Both the position numbers and the translations under genes were made by a program. Under the pieces are notes generated by a model. That model was not told the DNA's origin. It made no database searches and worked only from the letters and a program-made list of their open reading frames with translations. This document shows, piece by piece, positions 53,356 to 58,871 of a stretch of 58,871 nucleotides of DNA (its first letter is position 1; each line of letters starts with the position of its first letter). The stretch lies in assembly GCA_041583135.1 (NCBI GenBank), contig JBFHGJ010000027.1, positions 1 to 58,871 on the forward strand, in the 5' to 3' direction. This stretch comes from JABSOG01 sp041583135. Lineage in GTDB: Bacteria > Pseudomonadota > Gammaproteobacteria > Enterobacterales > Alteromonadaceae.

Positions 53356-54546
53356 TCAGCGGTGAATTATGTCTTTGTAATGTTTGATATATGGCACCAG
53401 CTGCTCCAGCTCATAAAGATTGTTGTTTTGCCAGCTATAGGTAATGTACAAATATTTAGCGGCAATATCTGCGCGATCAATCGCGTTGGCGAGCGCTTCG
53501 ACCTGAGTGATGGTGGCGGTAAGCTGTTGTTGATGACGTTTAAGGTAGCTGGCCTGCTGCGATGGGGTCGATTGTTTGACAAAGGTGTTGTCTATCAAGG
53601 TATCGATATTGTCGGCAAGTTCTCTCAAGGCGCGGTCAAAATCACTGGGGCTATCGACAAAGGTAAAGAACTCAAGGAAGTTTTTTTTGCGACTTAAAAA
53701 CTCATAAGCTTTGGGCTGCGTATCTATCACTAGGTAGTAGTGGTCGTTTGGCCATTCCAATTTTGCTGCTCGGTTGCTTTGCGCTTTTTGCGCCTGCTCA
53801 AGTAGCGCCTGATTGGCATTGGCTGCGTGGGTTAAAGATTGCTTGCAGTAATACCACAATAAGTCACTGAGGCCAGCGTTATACATTTGGTTGACCACAG
53901 TGGCATCCTCAAGCAAAGACAGCAGCCTGTCGTTGTTCGGTGACTGGCCAGACATACGTTTGATGACGACAAAAAACTCATAGAATTGCTTGTATTCAGC
54001 GGCTAGCCCGTAAAACAGATTTTTGCTGTTGCTGTATTGCCCGGCGATAAGCTGGCTGAGGTGGTTTTCTGGCCACATGCTAGGGCGCTGGGCTGCCGTT
54101 TGCCACTTCTCCATACCCGGTGCCAAGATATTGGGGGTGACCACTTTTTCAAAAGTAGGGTAGGCCCACTCTCTTAGGGGCTTAAATATATCGATGAAAT
54201 CAACATAAGGTTTGAGGATGCCGGCGATCATCTGGCGAGATCGCTGATTAGAGCGCATTTGGTCGGCTTTAGCCGCGAGTTTGAGGGCTTCGATTGGGTC
54301 GTTTGCCAGTAACGTCTGAGCCTGTTGGTTGAGCGCTTGTACTTCGGTTAGTTCATCTAACAACTGCTGCCACTGCTGTTTATTGTCTTGGTCTTCGCTT
54401 ATCAACGCTTTGAGGGCCGATTCTTGTGCAGATAACCGACCCTCTTTTTGTGCGATTTTTAACCGATCACGAGCTTGCTCAAGCTGATCGTTTCCGCAGC
54501 CATTGAGCAGTAGACATAAGACAAAGACCGACAGAATTGGTTTCAT
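53356..54546 (-). CDS. hypothetical lipoprotein, 396 residues
   Basis: The lipobox LLLNGC is at about residue 17. The mature protein is strongly helical and charged, with a likely coiled coil at about 20-95 (LEQARDRLKIAQKEGRL, EALKLAAKADQM) and a globular C-terminal part rich in aromatic residues. No domain is recognised. It is encoded upstream of the Hpt gene on the same strand but 208 bases away, so linkage is uncertain. It could be a periplasmic or outer-membrane structural or sensory lipoprotein. Confidence 0.75.
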   Translation of the reverse strand: MKPILSVFVLCLLLNGCGNDQLEQARDRLKIAQKEGRLSAQESALKALISEDQDNKQQWQQLLDELTEVQALNQQAQTLLANDPIEALKLAAKADQMRSNQRSRQMIAGILKPYVDFIDIFKPLREWAYPTFEKVVTPNILAPGMEKWQTAAQRPSMWPENHLSQLIAGQYSNSKNLFYGLAAEYKQFYEFFVVIKRMSGQSPNNDRLLSLLEDATVVNQMYNAGLSDLLWYYCKQSLTHAANANQALLEQAQKAQSNRAAKLEWPNDHYYLVIDTQPKAYEFLSRKKNFLEFFTFVDSPSDFDRALRELADNIDTLIDNTFVKQSTPSQQASYLKRHQQQLTATITQVEALANAIDRADIAAKYLYITYSWQNNNLYELEQLVPYIKHYKDIIHR

Positions 54547-54980
54547 AGCACATTTATTTTAAGCAAACTTTCAATAATGGACAATTTACCTTAAATACCG
54601 CTTTGAATAAAAGGCGGTTGAAAGAAAAAGACTTATAAAACTTAACTTTGTAACCAAATATATGATTTTACCTGTTTGTTCTAAAAACCACCCCTTTAGT
54701 GCTAAAAGTAGAACCATTAGTATCAATAATGTGTCAAAACCTTATCGAAGGTGGCAAAAAAGGAATTCTCAGATTAATACAAACAAGAGGGCTGCGACGG
54801 TTGTAACCCTATTGTTAGACCAAAGACGTTACTGTTTAATGATTATTGTTGAAACCCGGTGGCAAGATAATGACGTAACGCCAACAGATTTCGACAAAGT
54901 TGTTATCCTGTCGTGTTACATCAAGTAGCGATACCGGCGGCGGGAAGTGAAACGGTATTTTAGGAAATTAGGAGTTTGGT
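54547..54980. other. intergenic region, 434 bases, no recognised gene
   Basis: AT-rich spacer between the divergent lipoprotein and SGNH hydrolase genes. An 88-codon frame at 54662-54928 has no ribosome site and no protein-like composition and is not accepted. AGGAG at 54970 serves the downstream ATG. Promoters for both neighbours should lie here. Confidence 0.5.
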
Positions 54981-55772
54981 ATGAAATCATTTATTGCAGC
55001 ATTATTTTTTACCTTGTCTTTTTCTGCTTTTGCAGAATCACCCATCATAATCATCGGCGCATCTTTTGCCAATGGCAACACACCTATTGACGATAATCTA
55101 AATGGCCCACTTGGGGGATATTCGGTTGGACTTGGCAGCTATGTATCGCTAGGTGACGCGTTAATTCGCGATCGACGGCTGTCGGGGCATGTCGTCAACG
55201 AAGCACAAGCGGGCGCAACAACTTTTACCCGAAGCTCCTGTAACCCCGCATGTTTAACCAATGCCATATGGCAAGGTTATGACGTTCAGTTCACAAAAGC
55301 GTTGATGCGTGTAACCAACCCGGTTACAGGAGATATCAATGCGCAATTTGTATTGATTTCATTTTCAAACGATTGTTTACACTCAGATGCTTTTGGCGTG
55401 CCGATGGCACAAACGGCGCCATGTGAATTAGCCCAAATGGAAGAACACGCTGACAGAATGGTGGCGTTGGGACAGCAGATTGTTGCCGCAGGATTGACGC
55501 CTATTTTCTTAAAATCACCCCGTTATGATGCATTTGACATGAATAAATTCAAAACCGTATCTGGTCTTGCGTGGGTGCAAAGTCAAGCGGACTACGAGCA
55601 AATGGCGCAAATTAGATATGACCGTATCAGCGCACTGGTGCCGCAAGCGGTGCAGCTTGATGTGTGGAAGGACTACATTCCGGTTGAGGCCGATGGATTG
55701 CATCCAAATGCCAGGTCGGTCAAAAAGGCGGCGGGTGTGATTGCACGTTATGTAAAGAAACACGGGCGCTAA
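54981..55772 (+). CDS. SGNH/GDSL-type hydrolase, exported
   Basis: 263 residues with a signal peptide ending FSAFA. All four SGNH blocks are visible: the nucleophile Ser in IIIGASFANG (GAS in place of GDS), Gly in NEAQAGATT, Asn in SFSNDCLH, and Asp/His in EADGLHPN. It is a periplasmic or secreted esterase or acyl hydrolase; the substrate cannot be read. Cysteines at about 91, 95, 133 and 148 may form disulfides. An AGGAG site precedes the ATG. An intrinsic terminator follows. Confidence 0.85.
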   Translation: MKSFIAALFFTLSFSAFAESPIIIIGASFANGNTPIDDNLNGPLGGYSVGLGSYVSLGDALIRDRRLSGHVVNEAQAGATTFTRSSCNPACLTNAIWQGYDVQFTKALMRVTNPVTGDINAQFVLISFSNDCLHSDAFGVPMAQTAPCELAQMEEHADRMVALGQQIVAAGLTPIFLKSPRYDAFDMNKFKTVSGLAWVQSQADYEQMAQIRYDRISALVPQAVQLDVWKDYIPVEADGLHPNARSVKKAAGVIARYVKKHGR

Positions 55773-55796
55773 GCCACGTACGCTAACGATGCAGTG

Positions 55797-55821
55797 AAAA
55801 GTCGGCTATTGTCGGCTTTTT
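55797..55821 (+). terminator. intrinsic terminator of the SGNH hydrolase gene
   Basis: AAAAGTCGGC, a TATT loop and GTCGGCTTTT form a 10-bp stem when two G-U pairs are allowed, followed by a fifth T. It lies 24 bases after the stop codon. As DNA it looks like a direct GTCGGC repeat and is easily missed. Confidence 0.65.
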
Positions 55822-55905
55822 GCTTATTTAAGCCGCAGTTGCTAGATAGGGCCGAAATAATCCATTGACACCAAAGCGCAGGGCAAGATATATTACGCCC
55901 CACTT

Positions 55906-55992
55906 GCCGAGGTGGTGAAATTGGTAGACACGCTAGCTTCAGGTGCTAGTGGGCGAAAGCCCGTGCCGGTTCAAGTCCGGCCCTCGGCACCA
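55906..55992 (+). tRNA. tRNA-Leu (anticodon CAG)
   Basis: An 87-base class II tRNA with an encoded CCA end. The acceptor stem GCCGAGG (55906-55912) pairs with CCTCGGC (55982-55988), the anticodon loop TTCAGGT is closed by CTAGC/GCTAG, a long variable arm (TGGGCGAAAGCCCG) is present and the T-loop is GGTTCAAGTCC. The CAG anticodon reads CUG leucine codons. A 20-bp-stem terminator follows directly. The 3' end is duplicated 195 bases downstream. Confidence 0.97.
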
Positions 55993-56003
55993 TCGAATTT
56001 ATG

Positions 56004-56051
56004 AAAAACACAAAACCCCGGGTTGAAAAACACCCGGGGTTTTGTGTTTTT
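56004..56051 (+). terminator. tRNA-Leu terminator, first copy
   Basis: A 20-bp perfect inverted repeat at 56004-56023 and 56032-56051 with an 8-base loop, containing ACCCCGGGT and ending in T5 within the stem. It starts 12 bases after the tRNA CCA. Confidence 0.9.
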
Positions 56052-56197
56052 AAAAGCTGGGTTTCGGGGGACACCTGAAAGCGCAGAGGCGTGTTCAAGT
56101 ATGAAAGCCATCCCTGGCTTTCACCCTGCGGGCCTGCTTCGCAGTGCCAAAATGTTCCTGACATTTTTGGTCCGGCCCTCGGCACCACAGATTTATG

Positions 56198-56245
56198 AAA
56201 AACACAAAACCCCGGGTTGGAAAACACCCGGGGTTTTGTGTTTTT
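56198..56245 (+). terminator. duplicated terminator, second copy
   Basis: The same 20-bp inverted repeat at 56198-56217 and 56226-56245. It follows the second tRNA 3'-end copy, which has no complete tRNA in front of it. It would insulate the downstream gene from tRNA transcription. Confidence 0.85.
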
Positions 56246-56314
56246 AAAAGCCGGGTTTAGCTTCAGGATACCATTCTTAGACTGGTCTCAAGTGAGCTAA
56301 ATGTATCTGAATTG

Positions 56315-56403
56315 TTCCAATAAAAAAGGGGGGCTTGCAAACAATGTGCTTAATTGGAATAAGAGAGGTGAACTTGTATTATTATTGGAATAAAGTATTA
56401 CTA
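56315..56403. promoter_or_regulatory. repeated ATTGGAATAA elements upstream of the 671-residue gene
   Basis: ATTGGAATAA occurs at 56353-56362 and 56394-56403, 41 bases apart, with an inverted TTCCAAT at 56315-56321. They lie in the AT-rich leader of the island gene, where regulator sites or the promoter are expected. The spacing of about four helical turns suggests cooperative binding, but chance in AT-rich DNA cannot be excluded. Confidence 0.4.
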
Positions 56404-56560
56404 ACGGGACATATCCAGTTTTACGGAATAAATGTTTTAAGGTACGATGAGTCGAGTAAGAGTTCTTTGCATGAAAAGTAGATAAGATTTTTGTGGAGAA
56501 TTAGACGAAATCTTAACTTTGTTTTCTTACATTAAAATAAATTCTAATTAGTGAGGACTT

Positions 56561-58576
56561 ATGAGCATTAATATCAACATTTTACAAACAATGGCTCTAC
56601 TGAACACAAATTATCTCCTGCCGACGCAAAAAGACTATGTTGATATCTTTATGCCATTTGTGATGAGTTGTATCAGGCAATCTAATGACAGGGTTATTTC
56701 TTCTCCCAAGATACAACGCCTTCTAAGTCAAAGTTATGGACTTAGCCTTCCTCAAGATATCATTACTAATTTATTAAAGAGAGCACAAAAACGAAAGTTG
56801 CTTATTGCTGAACACAAAATTTTGATGCCCGACTGGAATAAAATAAGCGAATTTGAAAAAAAGACTCAGTTTATACAAAACAAAGAAAGTGTAACAAGGC
56901 GGTACGAATTATTAATTATATCATTAATTGACTTCGCAAAAAATAAGAATGAGGATTGGGTCTTCAAATTGGCGGAAGACTATTTGTTTGAGTATCTTGA
57001 TCTTCATGGAGTAACGATAATAAGTTCTCTCGTATCAGGAATCAAACTTAAGCATACAGCTATAGAAAAACAAAAAGGGAAGGGATGGCACTATGTGGTT
57101 GCAAGTTTTATTTTGTATTGTGAACAAGAAAGTGGGGAAGATTTTGAGTATTTAGAATCTATTGTTCAAGGAAACATATTGGCGAGTTCTGTTTACCTTA
57201 CAGATACCGGAAAGTTGCGTAAGAAGTTAGATTCAACAGATTTTTACTTCGATACAACGTTTATTATTTATGCTCTTGGGTATGCTGGACAATCACGTGC
57301 TGATGCTTGTCTAGAGCTTCTTCAACTACTTAGAAATAATAATGCCAACTTATACTGCTTCGAGCATACCGTTTTGGAAATAGAAGCTGCGCTTAGTGCT
57401 AGTGCTCAATGTTTATCGCCGTTAAATAATTATGTACCTTATGGCCCTACTGGAGAGTATTTTTTAGCCGAATCAATCACTGAAGCAGATGTCTTACGCT
57501 TTAGAGCAACAGTGAAGGATGATATTCCACGAAAGCTTAGAATTGATATTTGCGATATTCCAAACCATGGTGAATGGACCATTGATGAGGTCGAATTAGA
57601 TGAAGCACTCAATAAGTACATTGATTACAGACACGAGGAAGCAAAGAGAAAAGATATCGCGTCTCTTTCTGCAATAATGCGGATTCGAGAAGGTAAAAAT
57701 GCAAGATATTTGGAAGATTGTAAAGCTGTGTTTATCACCACAAACCTCAAATTGGCAAAGGTCTCAAAAGATTTTTTCGCTTTAAATAAAAGTGACTATC
57801 AAGTTCCCCCATGCATTACTGATTATAGACTCACAGCTCACGTGTGGCTTAAGTCTCCAACTCAAGCTCCTACAGTTTCTCGTAAAAGGCTAGTTGCGGA
57901 TTGTTTCGCCGCGATTCAACCTACCGAGAATTTTTGGGAAAAGTACTTATTGGAGTTAGATAAACTAAAAAATGAGGATTGCCTTACCGAGGAGCTATAT
58001 TTCATTTTGCGATATGATATGTCTGTTAGAAAACAGGTAATGGAGTCTACTAAAGGTGATGAAGACGTTTTTGATGATGAGTGTACTTTTGTCAATGCTA
58101 CAGTGCCTGAACTACTTTCAATTGCTCGAAAAGAAGTGGTAAAGAAAATAGAAGAGGAACATCAAGTAGAGCTTGACGATGAGCGCCTAAAGAAGGAAAA
58201 AGCTCAAGCCGAACGTGATGAGGCATTACTACAACAATTACAAACTAGCCATAGTATTGATGAACTTAAGACTAAACATTATTTAATAATAGACCAGGAA
58301 GCAAGTCGAAAGGCTAAGCGAATCATTTTGGTGCTAAAAGTTATTTTATTTCTCTTCATTATTAGTGGGCTGGCAATTAGTTTACTGTCTAGAACTATCA
58401 TTGATACTTTGTCAGAGAATTATGCTTGTATTTTGATTGGGTTAAGCTTCTTCATGGCTATGCTAACGTTCTTAAATATTTGGTTTGGGGTTTCAATAAA
58501 GGGAGCGATCCTGGGGGCAGAATGCTTCTTCAAGAAAAGGATAAAAAAAAGGTTACAGGAAACGTGGGATTTATAG
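56561..58576 (+). CDS. membrane-anchored protein with possible PIN-like nuclease domain
   Basis: 671 residues, family not recognised. Residues 24-90 look like a small winged helix (SSPKIQRLLSQSYGLSLPQD). Residues about 225-410 have PIN-like features: Asp231 in FYFDTTFIIYALG, Glu273/275 in EHTVLEIEAAL, and FITTNLKLAKVSKDFF around Asn395, in the order expected of that fold. A charged coiled coil spans about 530-580, then two membrane helices at about 588-612 and 620-646, and a basic tail. The gene is clearly AT-richer than its neighbours and lies between a tRNA-Leu repeat and an IS end, so it was probably acquired. GAGG precedes the ATG. A membrane-tied RNase acting in phage defence is a hypothesis only. 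Confidence 0.6.
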   Translation: MSININILQTMALLNTNYLLPTQKDYVDIFMPFVMSCIRQSNDRVISSPKIQRLLSQSYGLSLPQDIITNLLKRAQKRKLLIAEHKILMPDWNKISEFEKKTQFIQNKESVTRRYELLIISLIDFAKNKNEDWVFKLAEDYLFEYLDLHGVTIISSLVSGIKLKHTAIEKQKGKGWHYVVASFILYCEQESGEDFEYLESIVQGNILASSVYLTDTGKLRKKLDSTDFYFDTTFIIYALGYAGQSRADACLELLQLLRNNNANLYCFEHTVLEIEAALSASAQCLSPLNNYVPYGPTGEYFLAESITEADVLRFRATVKDDIPRKLRIDICDIPNHGEWTIDEVELDEALNKYIDYRHEEAKRKDIASLSAIMRIREGKNARYLEDCKAVFITTNLKLAKVSKDFFALNKSDYQVPPCITDYRLTAHVWLKSPTQAPTVSRKRLVADCFAAIQPTENFWEKYLLELDKLKNEDCLTEELYFILRYDMSVRKQVMESTKGDEDVFDDECTFVNATVPELLSIARKEVVKKIEEEHQVELDDERLKKEKAQAERDEALLQQLQTSHSIDELKTKHYLIIDQEASRKAKRIILVLKVILFLFIISGLAISLLSRTIIDTLSENYACILIGLSFFMAMLTFLNIWFGVSIKGAILGAECFFKKRIKKRLQETWDL

Positions 58577-58718
58577 ACCCTGTAAATAATTAACCTCAGA
58601 TCTGTGTAGCAACCAGCTGATTTAGCTCTGAATCGCTGAGATTTAAGCTTGGCTTTTTCGGCTGGTAAATATAGGCAATCAGTACTGCCGTGACTTCCAG
58701 CCGACATTCCGCAGCAAA

Positions 58719-58871
58719 TCAGGAATAAAATTTACGGTACACATCGCCAAGACAATCAATGATGACAGATTGCCTGTCCTGAATATTTAGTAGCAAGGTC
58801 TGCTGCTCGTTGATGGTCAATAAGTCGATGCCTGCGAAGCATTGAAATACCCAGCGTGCCGTGGGTCGCTG
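58719..58871 (-). CDS. IS transposase, C-terminal fragment (IS4/IS1634-like; cut by window end)
   Basis: The last 50 codons of a minus-strand frame that enters from the right edge and stops at TGA (58719-58721). It begins QRPTARWVFQCFAGIDLL and ends LGDVYRKFYS, which resembles the conserved end of IS4/IS1634-group DDE transposases (RPTxRWVFQxFEGI). The element's terminal repeat should lie in 58577-58718, but no boundary could be fixed. It marks the right flank of the 671-residue gene. Confidence 0.65.
   Translation of the reverse strand, partial: QRPTARWVFQCFAGIDLLTINEQQTLLLNIQDRQSVIIDCLGDVYRKFYS

Larger units (their letters stand above)
55975..56258. repeat. duplicated tRNA-Leu 3' end plus terminator
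   Basis: The 18-base tRNA 3' end from 55975, with the following terminator hairpin (to about 56064), recurs at 56170-56258 with few differences. The interval of about 105 bases contains two small hairpins (56103-56122 and 56149-56167) and no gene. This is what an att-site duplication or a tRNA gene that lost its 5' part would leave. No integrase is in the window. Confidence 0.85.

Noticed and set aside
54662..54928. 88-codon plus-strand frame in the gap before the SGNH hydrolase
   Set aside because: No ribosome binding site, no domain and a composition like translated spacer.
55946..56227. 93-codon minus-strand frame across the tRNA-Leu
   Set aside because: It is the antisense of the tRNA and of both terminator copies. 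Its protein contains translated terminator repeats and the PRAGLEPAR string known from antisense-tRNA miscalls.
58420..58707. 95-codon minus-strand frame before the IS fragment
   Set aside because: It runs antisense into the 671-residue gene and is in a different frame from the transposase end.

Overview
The window looks like a chromosomal segment of a free-living marine gammaproteobacterium of the Alteromonadales/Shewanella/Vibrio type. This rests on gene content: a TonB-dependent receptor with a carboxypeptidase-regulatory N-domain, a lipase with its dedicated foldase, Vibrio-type M9 collagenases, multidomain chitinases and many c-di-GMP and phosphorelay proteins. No taxonomic marker gene is present, so the assignment is an inference.

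Layout. 1-6.8 kb: a cut hypothetical gene, a DUF523/DUF1722 protein, an unrecognised small protein, a degenerate EAL-CBS-GGDEF protein and a solitary SF1 helicase. 7.2-25.5 kb: a polymer-attack region with a TonB-dependent receptor, a metalloprotease lipoprotein, a chalcone-isomerase-like periplasmic protein, a collagenase lipoprotein, an approximately 1800-residue lipoprotein built from PKD-like, leucine-rich and beta-propeller repeats, a secreted DUF4214 protein and a secreted M9 collagenase with PKD and PPC domains. 26.0-26.9 kb: small cysteine-containing exported ORFs, one apparently frameshifted. 27.3-29.3 kb: lipase plus lipase chaperone. 29.4-37.6 kb: two GH18 chitinases and a divergent GH19 chitinase, all with CBM5/12-type chitin-binding modules. 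37.7-43.1 kb: DUF454 protein, HD-GYP response regulator with a hybrid kinase, and a DUF2059 protein.

43.3-50.3 kb is a 4-hydroxyproline catabolic locus. It encodes an epimerase, a 2-oxoglutarate-semialdehyde dehydrogenase and a DHDPS-like deaminase on the minus strand, then an M24 peptidase and an FAD D-amino-acid dehydrogenase divergently on the plus strand, closed by a GntR-type regulator. With the collagenases 20-30 kb away, this gives a plausible route from collagen to hydroxyproline peptides to 2-oxoglutarate. No hydroxyproline transporter is seen in the window. 50.5-54.5 kb: a second hybrid kinase, an Hpt protein and a lipoprotein. 55.0-55.8 kb: an SGNH hydrolase.

55.9-58.9 kb has the character of an accessory-island edge. 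A tRNA-Leu(CAG) is followed by a duplicated copy of its 3' end and terminator, then an AT-rich 671-residue gene with a possible PIN-like nuclease core, coiled coil and two C-terminal membrane helices, then the end of an IS transposase. This unrecognised membrane protein is the best candidate for an undescribed (possibly defence) system. The metabolic locus and the giant repeat lipoprotein are the next most interesting items.
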